A stretch of DNA of 64,000 nt from the NCBI GenBank assembly GCA_014529385.2, contig CM043968.1, positions 125,325,518 to 125,389,517 of the forward strand. The letters run 5' to 3'. Below, piece by piece: positions 1 through 10,818 of this stretch; position 1 is the stretch's first letter, and each line of letters starts with the position of its first letter. This DNA comes from Adiantum capillus-veneris (Eukaryota > Streptophyta > Polypodiopsida > Polypodiales > Pteridaceae). The notes under the pieces were generated by a model. The model had not been told where the DNA came from. It saw only the letters and a program-made list of their open reading frames with translations, and searched no databases. The translations under genes and the position numbers were made by a program.

Positions 1-1392
1 AGAGGCATGTTAGAGTCCAACCAATCCTCGTTGGTTTCAACATGGAATGCATGTGTAACACCAAGGTTAGCTTCTCATTGGCATCTTATGCATTGTTGTA
101 GCCTTAGCTTGAGCTTGTATCTTCTTCAATTCTGTTTGTGCCTTGGCTGCCTTTTTTTGATGGATGGCACGTACTTCCTCTTGGCTTAAAGGATCATAGT
201 ATCTTTTAAATTTTCTCCCATTGAGGAATCCAATGGTTTCAATTCCATCAAGAGTTTCCATATGAATGGTCCCTTGTGGGGTGATTTCACATACTCTATA
301 TGGTCCTTTTCCCGTATATTTCAACTTTTTCTTTTTGTTACGCACTCCATACATAAGGACTTTATCACCAACATTGATATCCTTGTTCTTTAGATAACGG
401 TCAAACCATTTCTTCCTCCTATCTTTCTCCACAAGTGCATTTTGCACAGCCAATTGTCTTTCTTCATGTAATCTCTCAAGGATATATAAGCACTCAACTA
501 AAGGGTTACCATCCCAACCTTCTTGTGAAGCTACGTGCAGACTAGGAATTACAAACTCCCATGGCATAACTGTTTCTTGGCCATATACCATTTTGAATGG
601 TGTGCAATTAATAGCCACTTTGTAAGAAGTACGATAAGCCCATAAAGTTGAAGTCAGCTTCAAATCCCAATCTGTGTGATGAGCTTCCACTGTCTTGGTC
701 AAGATAGAGATTAAGGTCTTGTTGCTACTCTTAGCTTGGCCATTTGCATGTGATAATAAGGTGTGGAATTATGGTGAGCTATCATGAACTTGGTAGTGAG
801 TTCTTTTATCACTCCATTTACAAAATGAGTGCTATTGTCACTCACAATCTCAAAGGGACAACCAAATCTTGTAATAATGTTCTCAAAGAGAAACTTCGCA
901 CAATTGACCTTGCATCAGCCTTACGTGTCACCCTGGCTTTCGCACACTTTTTCACAAAGTCAGTGGCAACGATAATATATCGAGATTGAGTGTTGCAAGT
1001 TGCTGGACTAATTGGGCCTACAAATTTTAAACCCCATTTTTCAAATGGTTGAGTCACTTTAACGGGATGTAAGGGCATCTTATCCTTTTATTTTGTAATC
1101 TTGTAGCATTGGCATTCATCACATCCTTTTGCAAAAAGTGATGCATTCTTGAATAAGGTAGGCCATGATTGCAACACCTTTCTAGCTGTTAGTTCCCCTG
1201 AGAAATGTCCTCCGGCTATACCCATGTGGGCTTCTTGTAGTATGTATAAATACTCATCCTCACGGGCACAACGTCTAAGAATATCATCCTTCCCTAGCCT
1301 GTAGAGAGTTCCTACACGGAGAGAATAAGGTTCACATTCTTTTAGCAGTTTTCAAGCTATGTCCTTACGAAGCTCTTTGGGTGGAAAACCTT
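1..1392 (-). pseudogene. Integrase C-terminal part of a Tat-like Ty3/Gypsy element (family D fragment)
   Basis: Degenerate minus-strand integrase piece. From high to low coordinates it holds the H-H-C-C zinc-binding region (about 1090-1260), part of the catalytic core with the FVGPISP motif (about 842-1078), and the core end plus C-terminal domain (67-702), including the ALWAYRT-like and NKDINVGDKVLMYG motifs. The same protein recurs nearly collinearly at 41724-43338, so this is another copy of that family. The zinc-binding region has lost about 9 bases that encode the YW of the intact copy, and the frame is broken several times. Bases 1-66 already belong to the downstream retropepsin-like ORF seen in full at 40796-41723. 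Homology stops near 1392, where an LTR of element A begins, so both ends are truncated. Not functional. Confidence 0.85.
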
Positions 1393-2100
1393 AGCCAATG
1401 ATATTTAAGAAGCCTAAGTGATAGCCTTGTGACATGTGTCCCCCTTTCCCCTTTTGTGATAGCTTTAGGTATTTAATTAATGCAATTAAATTCTCATTGG
1501 ACCCCTTAGTCTTCTGGCCAATAGGAATCAGGCAAGCCATTGGGTTGTTGAATGCTCATTGGACCCCTTGGGAGACTGTCCAATAGTTTTCTAGAGAGCT
1601 TAATTTCTATTGGTTCTTTTATCAAGTGTTTTATTCTAGCCTAATTCTCATTGGTCCACCTCTATGGCCATCCAATAGGATTTGAATGCACCTTGGGGGC
1701 AACTGGGCTAGGGAGCTGACATGTGTCCCCTATTCCCTTTGTGTAAGGGGAGCCTCCTAGGGTGTGTGTGTGTGTGTGTGTTTTTCTCTCTCATCGCCTA
1801 CAAGAAAGGATCGCCTCCTCCTATCTAGGGATATGTGAAGACTTTATTGTCTTCACATAAGCATCCAATTTTACCTAGAGTTTGACCATTGAAAATTACC
1901 TTTGAATTTGAAACCTTAGCATTTTGGAAGTCTTAATGGGCTGAACCTTAGGGTCTTTGAAGCCCATTGTTGCACATTGCTCTTTTGCAGATGGCCCCCC
2001 CTTTGGATCCCTATTTTCCCTCCTTTGGATCCCTATTGTGATTGGTATGCCAACCTAACCAATATTCTAGCTTTTTCTCTCCTGGTACTTCCCCATATTA
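1393..2100 (-). repeat. 3' LTR of element A, truncated at both ends
   Basis: It aligns by eye with 50290-51060 of the element B LTR, sharing the CATTGGACC-type repeats, a short (TG)n tract near 1760-1780 and the GGATCCCTA-rich end. The first about 800 bases of the LTR are missing at the left. At the right the last about 65 bases and the polypurine tract are gone: 2101 continues with sequence equivalent to about 51155. Bases 2101-2421 are the 3' untranslated part; I see no gene there. Confidence 0.75.
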
Positions 2101-2421
2101 TATGGGGTAGAGAAGATAAATCCTATTCATTAGTCCGTTTTCTAGCGTGTAGAGGATCCCTATCTTACCCTATGACATCGTTCCATAATGGATGACTAAT
2201 CCATTTGGTGCTTGAGAGCCTAAGCTGCCACAAGCATGTCTGCACATTAGTCCTATCAATCTTCCATAGTAGAGTGACAAGCCCTACTTGGTGTTTGGAA
2301 GATGTCATCTCCGCAAACTTGATCCTAAGCATGCATACTTCTTAACATTTGTGCACAATTAAAGAAAAAGAGAGCCTTATAAGACTAAAACTTTGTTCAT
2401 TTTGAACATTTTTACATTTGC

Positions 2422-4239
2422 TTACTCTAAGGAAGCATTGTAAGCATTGACAAGGTTTAGGTTATCCTTTAGTTGTATGCCTTGCACCCATCTAGCATCT
2501 TCAAAAGGATAGTTCTTAAACTTATACCGTCAGATAATCTTACCGCCTCTCAATACCTTGTCTTCATGTTGGAGAATGGACTCGAGTTGCAACACCTCTT
2601 CTTGGTCCTCGATCTCCGATGGGTCATCAATAGTTGGTTCTTGAGGTGGCTCTCCTTTGTAAGGCTTTAGTAGGCTCACATGGAAAGCATTGTGTATGAG
2701 CCAATGACCGGGCAACTTGAGTAGATAGGCCATCTCATTGATTGGTCTAAGAATCTAAAAGGGACCATAGTACCTTTCTGCTAATTTAGCATAGTAATTT
2801 TGGTGTCACGTAGGATTCTTGCCCATTGTGTGCCTTAATCAAACCTTGGGAAATTTAAGCAAGACCCAATCATTTTCTTTAAAGGCTTGGACTCTTCTGT
2901 GCTTATCAGTAGCATCCTTTTGCCTTTGCTATGAGAGATAGCATCCTTAATCTTTTGGAAAGATTCTTGTAGGTCTCGGCTATACTCATTTGCAGCGAAG
3001 ATCTTTCCGTGTACCTTAAGTAGCAGGGGACTTTTGGATCTTCCCTCAATTACCTTGAAAGGTGCTTTTCCCGTGGAGGTATGTATAGTATTATTGTAGG
3101 CATACTCCACTAAGGGTAAGTACTTCTCCCATTGGGACCTTTGATCTACTTCCGTTATGTAGGCTTTTAGTAGATCAAGAATTGTTAGGTTAGCTATTTC
3201 ACTTTGGCCATCCTTTTGCGGGTGATAGGCCGAAGAGAATTTTAGCCTTGTCCCTAAATTCTCAAGGAGACCCTTCCAAAAATTACAAGTCATTCTACGA
3301 TCTCTATCTGACACTATGGACATTGGCAAGCCATGGTACTTGAAGATTTGTGATATGAAGAGGGTTGCCATTTGGTGGGCTTTGATAGTCTTTTTGACAG
3401 GTATAAAATGAGCTTGTTTGTTGAACCTAGCTATTATCGTCCATATTCTTGTATTCCCATGGATAGACTTGGGCAATCCAAAGATAAAATCCATGGATAT
3501 GCTCTCCCATGGTGAATTAGGGATTGGCAAAGGTTGAAGCAATCTAGGTTGCTTCCCTCTATCAAACTTCATCTTTTGGCATACCACACATTTAGAAGCA
3601 TACTCTTGTATGTTTGATTTCATGGCAGATCAATAGAAATATGTTCCTATCCCTTTTTAGGGTAGACTGAATCCCTCTATGCCCTGCATAAGGAGGAGCA
3701 TGGGATTCATACATTACTTTCTCACATAGTGAGCTAGTAATGCATAGGCTATTGCCATAGAGAAGATAAACATCTTGTAAGGTAAATGGTTCCTCTTTCT
3801 TCCCTAGCGCAAGGGCTGAAATCACATCTCTAAACTTAGGATCAATAGCATACTCATCTATCATAGAAGATAGATCATTGTGAGTTGCTATGGAAAACAC
3901 ATTCACTCTCGCCTGTCTTGAGAGTGCATCAGCTACTTGATTATGCTTGCTAGCAATGTGAGCAATATGAAAATGAAATTGCAAAAGGAAATTTTCGCAC
4001 CTAATTTGTTTGTCAGAGAGCTTGGTCTGGGTCATGAAGTACTTAAGGCTTTGGTGATCCGTCCACAGAATGAAAGGAGTCCCCAATAAATAGTGCTTCC
4101 ACGAGTCTAAGGCATGTAGGACTGCAAGGAGTTCCTTTTCATATATGCCTAGAGCTTTCTCAACAAGGTCGGGCCTTCGACTTTCATAGGCTATGCCGTG
4201 CCCTTCTTGGAACAAAACAGCTCCAAGAAAATCACTCAA
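2422..4239 (-). pseudogene. Element A RNase H, integrase and chromodomain
   Basis: C-terminal half of the A polyprotein in broken frames. RNase H lies at 3592-4239, with the TDHQSLKYF motif and the ADALSRQ end. Integrase lies at 2835-3623, with zinc-binding CVVCQKMK, the core start SMDFIFGLPKS and the second catalytic region VSDRDRRM. The C-terminal part (2422-2733) carries NAFHVSLLKPYKG, followed by a chromodomain-like tail equivalent to that of element B. The stop codon lies at 2422-2424. Typical plant chromovirus order RT-RH-INT-CHD. At least three frame changes make a functional product impossible. Confidence 0.82.
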
Positions 4240-5754
4240 GCATCACATTGGACCTCAAATGGCTTTGAGAGATCCGGCAGTGTAAGCACAAGTTAAGAGA
4301 TGAGCTTTTCTTAAAGATTTCGAAAGCATTGTTCTCCCTGACATACCATATATACCTAACGTTTTTCTTCGTTAGGTCATGTAATGGGCCTACGATTTGT
4401 GAGAACTTTTCTATGAAGCGTCTATAGTATGCACACATACCTATAAAGCTTCTTAGTTCATGTAGATTCCTTGGATTAGGCCATCCTTTTATTACCTCTA
4501 GCTTTGATGGATCCATTTGGATGCCATCTTGAGAGATAATGTGACATAAATAGTGAATCACTTGTAAGAAAAACTCACTTTTATTTTGATTAATATAAAT
4601 TTTATTCTTTTGTAAGACTTGAAATATTACCTGGAGATGTTGCTTGTGTTCATCTAATGAACTAGAGTAGATGATTATATCATCAAAGAACACTCCAGTA
4701 AAGGTTCAATGAGGCCTAAATAGTTTCTCCATCAAGCGGTTAAATGTGGATGGTGCATTTGTCAAGCCAAAATGCATGACAATGTATTCGTAAAGACCAA
4801 AAGTGGTGCAAAATGCGGTCTTTACAATGTCTTGATCAACTATCCTTATTTGATGGTAGCCACTTTTAAGGTCAATCCTACTGAAATAGGTTGCCCTTGT
4901 AGCTTATTAAATAGGTCTTCTACCCGTGGAACGGGAAACCTATTATTGATAGTGATCCTATTCAGTGCTCTATAGTTGACACACAAACAATATGTGCCGT
5001 CTTTCTTTTGCACTAATAGCACAGGTGAGCAAAATGGAGATGAGCTAGGCCTAACCATGCCCTTATCAACTAACTCATGCACTTGCCGCATAATCTCCTC
5101 TTGTTGAGCTTGAGAAACTCTATAAGGAGGTTTGTTAGGCGGTGAGCTTCCTGGAAGAATTTCGATTGCATGGTCATCATTGCCTTGTTTAGGAGGTAAT
5201 TCACAAGGGATATCGTCAATAAAAACATCTTGAATTCCCTTGAGAAAATTGGATAGCTCTAATTCCTTATGATTGTTTATATTTTCTTTTGCTAAAGCAT
5301 TAGGTTCATTTTGAGAATCTTTAACAAAAATCATGTACACAGAAATAGAGCTCTTTATTGACTTATTGAAAGCTTGCGTATGTACAATGGGTATGGTGTT
5401 ACCCAACTCCTTAGCATCTATGTGCATATCTTTTCCTTGAACCTAAAGTAGATCTGCCTTTCAGGGAATGTAACATTTGCAGCCATGCAATCAAACCGTG
5501 GTGCCCCTAGGATTACATCCTCATGCTTGAGAGGAGAGATAAAGAAGTCCTCTTTGTCCACATAGCTTTGGACATGGAGCCTCAATTTCCCAATTAAAGG
5601 AGTGACTGAAGCTTCTTGCTTGTTGAAAGCACCATCGGCGAGGGTAGGACATATCCCATCTCATAGGCTTGGTTGCCTAGCTTGGTGGCCAACTCTATGG
5701 ATATGAAATTGTGAGTAGAACCAGGGTCAAAGAGAATAAAAGCATCATGTTCTC
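4232..5754 (-). pseudogene. Element A retropepsin and reverse transcriptase
   Basis: The protease active-site region near 5720-5755 reads FDPGSTHNFIS, with DPG where retropepsins usually have D-S/T-G. The same residues occur in E, and B has a close variant, so this is a family trait rather than decay. The RT N-terminus is at 4846-5427, with the LVDKGMVRPSSSPF and VQKKDGTY motifs. RT palm residues FFDD are at about 4685. The thumb/connection LRSFIGMCAYYRRF is at 4232-4693. RT is split by frameshifts near 4700-4850 and again upstream of 5427. Confidence 0.82.
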
Positions 5755-7703
5755 TTACCTTTCCCCAAGCATGTCATAGAGGAGATTCTTTGTGGTGAGC
5801 TTCCTCTTCTTGGATTTCGACCAAGGTAGCTCTAGGAGGCTCATTTTGTGTATTCTTGTGGGGACAAGCATGATAGGCATGCCCTTGCTCCCCACACTTG
5901 AAACAACGGTTATCTTTACGATAACGCTCAAGCTCTTCAGGAGAGAGTTTATTTTTGCCTTTATAAACTCCCTTCTCCTTAGCTTTGTTGTTGTTGGCAT
6001 TGCCTTTAGGAGACTTTTGGGCATTGACCTTCCCCTTGGGCTCGTTATTATGGTCCTTGTTCTCCGTGGGCTTAATATTTCTCTTAGCCTCTTGTTGGAA
6101 ATTGATTCATGAAGCCACCATGGTATGGTGTATGACCACAGATATGGTGCGTGACCTTGGGGAGTTAACATACTCTGCCATATCTTCAGTTAGACCCGCC
6201 CAAAATTGTTGTTTTTTCTCTCTAAAATCCATCTTTGTGAAGACAGTGGCTTTGAGATGTAAGTCCCAAAACTTGTTTACATATTTGTGAATAGACTCGT
6301 TGTAAAGAATGAGGATGCAAGAGAGCTACACAAGACAAGCACAAAGCACACAGAGATGGAAAGCTTCTTCTTCTTCTTCTCAGAAAAGAGAGTACAAAAT
6401 GACTAAGTGCTAAAGATGAAAAGTAGCACATATGTACATGCGGTCACTAAGTGTGAACTCGCTAGAAGCGTACTAGGCTGGCACTATAAGTGTAGTCCAG
6501 CTGTAGAATCACTGGCAGAGATCCTCCGTGTCGGTCACCTAACGCGCCAGTGAGTAAATGCCGTAAGCGGCCAAGACCCGTAGTGGATGCCAGCTCAAGG
6601 TGTAGAGCTCGACATCTCAACACTCGTAGGGAGAGAGCTTCAAGCTTCACCATTCGGTGAGAACCTTGTCTTTGGCATCGGTAGCCAAAAGCCGCTTCAT
6701 GATGGAAGCTCTTAAAGCTTTCCATGTTCGTGGAGCTTCACCATTTGCTTGTAGGTTAGAAGACCACCATTGCCTGGCAAACTTTTAAAAATGCATAGCT
6801 ACATGGTGTAGCTTAGAGGACTCCGTGAAGCCCTCATCTCCAAACGCCGCATCGAATTATTGAATGAAGGCCAACACTTTGTCCGTGCACCAAAGATGCC
6901 ATTGTAGGTAAGGAAAGAGATGTTCTTTCCTCCCTCTTTGAACTTCTTGAGCTTGGACGACCTCTTCCATGCGGCATAGGATTTCCTATGGCCTCTTCTT
7001 TTTGGTGGTTCAAAAGTTGCACCATCACTTTCTTCAGAGGAAGAAGAATTTGAGGAGGATGGAGAAGAGGGTGACCTCTTTCTCGCCTTTTTCTTCCCTT
7101 GATCCTCCTTGTCCGCACCATCACTTCTTCATAAGAGGAAGAGGATGAAGAAGATGGAGAAGAGGGTGACCTCTTTCTCGCCTTTTTATTCTCTTGTTTT
7201 CTATCATCCCTCTTTGAATTATGTGTGGAGAAGTGTGTGATGGTCTTCTCCATTTAGGGGGTATTGAAGAGCGTTTTTCTTGCCGCCTTCGTGGAGCCAT
7301 CTCCACCGAGGTGGTAGGAGACTCACTTCTTTCTTGTTCCTTTGGTGGGGGCTCTACCATTGTAACTTGAGTTCTCCTTTGGGAAGGAGATGCATCGTCA
7401 AGTAGTAGAATTTTTGAGCCCTTCGTATGAATCCTCTTCTTCTTCCCTCATCGGAGAGAGGCCTCTTTTGGAAGTCTCAAAAGGAGGCTTCCTAGGTACT
7501 CTCTCTTCTTGGTGGGGAGTTTGGAGAATCCCATGAGCACGTGGCTGCCGTTGCACTTCACTTTGGAGGGATGGATTTCCCATGGCTTGTTGAAGCCTAG
7601 AAACAAGGTAGTTAACAAGCATAGGGGCATCATTAGTAGCCTGCTCATTAGCAAAATCAAAGCTATCAACATTAATTTCACTCTCTTTACTGTTGTCAGC
7701 CAT
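5755..7703 (-). pseudogene. Element A gag
   Basis: Gag region of the polyprotein. The ATG chosen at 7701-7703 begins MADNSKESEIN and precedes the conserved FDFANEQATND segment, also present in element B. Downstream come a Ser/Arg/Lys-rich region of SPSSPSSSSSS type (6834-7360) and the capsid-like region (6222-6725), both in shifted frames. A CCHC zinc knuckle lies near 5878-5915 and is readable only after a frame change. Gag packages element RNA in cytoplasmic particles. Several frameshifts; not functional. Confidence 0.75.
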
Positions 7704-8093
7704 TCTAACAACTTTTAGGTGTAAATTTTGAAGCGTACTTTGGCACTTCAAGCCCTAGTTGCTACTCCTCTTGACCCCTTTAGAAAAGCACCAAGCTCCT
7801 TTACCCGTGGCTCGAATATCATTAATTGCAAGGAATAGAAGAGAGGGTCTTTCAACACCAAAATAGTACCGGCTCCTATCAAGCTTCTAATAGCTCAATA
7901 GTGGTTCAAGCCCCGTAGGAGTCCACTATTAAGACCATATTTGTCGACGGTGATGCCCCGTTATCTGCACAAAGCAGGCACACTACAAGGCTTAAAAATC
8001 CCTATTCTACTTACTCAATTGCAATTAATAATAGCAACCATTTATAGTTAGCTTGAGGACCTCCCTTCTTGAGCAAGAAAAGAGAAACCTTGT

Positions 8094-8105
8094 GCTCTGA
8101 TACCA
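8094..8105 (-). other. Primer-binding site of element A (initiator tRNA-Met)
   Basis: On the minus strand the 12 bases TGGTATCAGAGC follow the 5' LTR after one base. They are complementary to the 3' end of plant initiator tRNA-Met, which ends GCTCTGATACCA. The same site occurs in element B at 54590-54601. Confidence 0.9.
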
Positions 8106-8106
8106 A

Positions 8107-8887
8107 TGTAACTTTTAATGGTCTAGTAACTTGTGTGTAGTGGAAAATAGCATAGACATAGTGAGCATTTCATTAGAGTAGATTCCTAATTAGCATAGCA
8201 AGAGTGCTTGGATGGAGAGAGCAACAAAAAGCATAGCACCTAGTTAGATAGGCATGAACAATACTTCAAAAAGAGAGAGAAATTAAGCTATTGACAACAG
8301 TTGAGGACCGGATTTACATGGAGCCGCGGACCCCCCTCCAAAAGGCTCTGTACCCCCATCAAGGGAGACATTTTACGATATAATACTTTGTTTTCCTTCA
8401 ATAACTTGCCAGTGCAATGAAGATGGAAGCTTCAAGCACCAAGCTCACACTTGTAAAACACAACATCAATTCCCTCACGGTCTCAGACCCAAGACCTTAC
8501 ACACTTTTTTTCTCTCTCATCCCGTACAAGAAAGGCTTGCCCCCTCCTATCTAGGAATATGTGAAGACTTTATGGTCTTCACATAAGCATCCAATTTTAC
8601 CTAGAGTTTGACCATTGAACATTACCTTTGAATTTGGAACCTTAGCATTTTGGAAGTCTTAATGGGCTGAACCTTAGGGTCTTTGAAGCCCATTGTTGCA
8701 CATTGCTCTTTTGCAAATGGCCCCCCCTTTGGATCCCTATTTTCCGTCCTTTTGATCCCTACTGTGAGACCGGTCTGCCAACCTAACCAATATTCTAGCT
8801 TTTTCTCCCCTAGTACTTCCCCATATTAAATGATCAGTTTAACATGAGAAAATCATTTAGGAGAATCAGTTATTAGTTATTATGACA
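8107..8887 (-). repeat. 5' LTR of element A, internally deleted
   Basis: Starts TGTAAC next to the primer site and ends TATGACA (TG...CA ends). Compared with the about 1.6-kb LTR of element B (49506-51124), roughly 870 bases are missing at about 8507, where the ACCTTACACAC segment jumps to TTTCTCTCTCATC. The missing part includes the long (TG)n tract of the B LTR. Confidence 0.8.
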
Positions 8888-9480
8888 ATGTCAACCTCGA
8901 GAAGTGAACCGACGGAATAACTCTAACTCCAACACATGCAAATATCTCGCTCTTACTCTTGGTAATGTATCTATGTCCTACATCACTGTACTCAGTCCGA
9001 TGAAACTGTGTCAACACTCGAACGGAGTCCAAATGCTACAAAACTTTTGGAGGAGCTCAAGGACACTTAGGGGCACTAACTTACCAAGTTCGGTCGCATT
9101 TTGAGGAGGTACCAAAATCATGATCCATCATAATTTAGGTCTCAAAAAACATAACACATCAGAGGGGTCACCATAGGGTCTAGGAACACTCTCCTATAGT
9201 CAGAATGTCAAAAAACACCCATTAACACACTCAAATTAGCAGATTTAGCCTATTAATGTGTAGTCAAAAATCATAATTGAATCAACAATGAGCATACTTG
9301 AATGAAAGAGCATCGAATAAGGAAGACATCGCAAGTTTCAAAACTGAATGGCATCACCAGAACTCAAGATATGAGGATTACAAATTGTAGGGAAGAAGCC
9401 ATTCTTAGCCGTACACTCCAAAACTTCAAAACTTGATGGATGATCATAATCTCTTTTCCAGGGGATATTTTCAGGCGAGC
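8888..9480 (-). repeat. Diverged LTR-like sequence related to the element F LTR
   Basis: No gene. Short collinear similarities by eye to the F LTR (38799-39707) include GTCAA-x-CCT...GAAGTGAAC near 8888 and 38908, CTATGTCCT...CAC...CTCAGTC near 8970, and CTTGAATG(A/G)AA(G)A near 9300. This suggests an old LTR remnant of the same lineage next to element A. A pairwise alignment would be needed to confirm it. Confidence 0.4.
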
Positions 9481-9495
9481 AATTTTTGGTGAGTG

Positions 9496-9530
9496 CTTTT
9501 TAGGAATCAGGTGAGCAGATTCCTAAAAAG
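9496..9530. repeat. Perfect 13-bp hairpin
   Basis: CTTTTTAGGAATC, a 9-base loop, then its exact reverse complement. It lies between the LTR-like remnant and the (GA)n tract. No gene nearby explains it. Confidence 0.8.
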
Positions 9531-9581
9531 ATTGTCTCTTCCTCCTTGTCGACTCTTTCGCCTTTTTCATATCTCTATCTC

Positions 9582-9587
9582 TGAGAG

Positions 9588-9670
<83 letters not shown>
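9582..9670. repeat. (GA)n microsatellite
   Basis: About 40 GA units, nearly uninterrupted. Reading frames through it are artefacts. Bases 9671-10018 that follow are AT-rich with a TATATA run near 9917-9930 and show no gene. Confidence 0.97.
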
Positions 9671-9674
<4 letters not shown>

Positions 9675-10018
9675 AGAGAGGTTGAGACATAGATAAAGAT
9701 ATGTGAGCTAAGGGTACTTAAAACAATAACATCCATTAATAATAGAAAGTTACATTTTATTGCACTTGCATTACATGAGTCTTACCAATCATCGAGCGAA
9801 CTTATCCGAGCGAATTAAAAACTGAGCAAATCGATTTAAGAAACAAATTCATATGTGCTTGTATATGTTTAAATATAATACATGAGTATATATATTTATG
9901 TTTTGTGGAGTTTATGTATATATATATATATAAGTAATGTGCATTAATGCAATGTTTAAATGATTATTTTCAAAGAAAATTTGATAAATAGAATTTATGT
10001 GTGAGTTGTGTTGTTACT

Positions 10019-10550
10019 TGTGTAACCAAATCAAACTCTTCAAAATAGTAAAAGGAGAAAAGAGCACACTTGCTATAATATGATAGTAAAACCTTAAAGA
10101 CCCACCATATTTTAAACATTACATCTCTTCATTTTGCACACTTTTTATTTAAAAAATTCCATAATCACAAGAAGTAGCTACTACAAATATCCACTTCAAG
10201 TGTATGTATGGTATCCATGATAAGATAAGTGTCAGTCATCATACACAAAAAGACATTTCATCATTACCGTCCATTTAGAGAGCCATAATCTTACAATGTA
10301 AGTAACCAGATCGAACTCTTCAAAACAACAAAGGGACAAAAGAATCAATTTGCTATAATAGAGTAATAACACCTGAGAATTTCACCACATTTTAAACATT
10401 ACACCTCTTCACTTGAACATTTTCGATTAAAAAATCCATAATCACATAAAGTTGCTACAAATATCCACTATAAGTGCACATATGGTAATCATGTAAACTA
10501 AGATGAGTCGCACTCATCATCCACAAAGAGATTGCATGGTTGTCGTTTAT
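10019..10550. repeat. Diverged tandem duplication of about 280 bp
   Basis: 10019-10271 and 10300-10550 are collinear: both run through AACTCTTCAAAA, TTGCTATAATA, CATTTTAAACATTACA, TCCATAATCACA, ACAAATATCCACT and a CATCAT-CACAAA-AGA end. Non-coding. It lies just beyond the 3' end of the methyltransferase pseudogene and could be its flank or an old repeat. Confidence 0.7.
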
Positions 10551-10818
10551 CTCGAAAGACATAATCGTACTTCTTGTTTGATGCCATCCTTTGAGCAACA
10601 TCTTCAATGTACACTGGCAATACACTAACATAAGACAAGAAACAATAATAATCACCAATCTACCACAAAATTATACCATACACAATCATATGGAAATCAA
10701 AACAAAATACATAGCCATCAAAGTCTCAAAAACAAAAAGTACTCTAAAATCTCTCAAAACCATAAACGATGTCCTACTAGAGGGTGGAAGCCTCACAAAT
10801 CATCAAACGGATTACCAC

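Larger units (their letters stand above)
1393..8887 (-). mobile_element. Chromovirus-type Ty3/Gypsy element A, degenerate
   Basis: Minus-strand LTR retrotransposon. Order from right to left: 5' LTR (8107-8887), initiator tRNA-Met primer site (8094-8105), gag-pol (2422-7703), a deleted 3' region, and a truncated 3' LTR (1393-2100). Elements B (49506-54630) and E (61696-64000) are relatives. The chromodomain-like segment at the end of the polyprotein and the RT motif FFDD place it among plant chromoviruses. Many frameshifts and both LTR deletions show it is dead. Confidence 0.85.

Noticed and set aside
9493-9696. 67-residue ORF ending in RERERE repeats
   Set aside because: Product of the (GA)n microsatellite.
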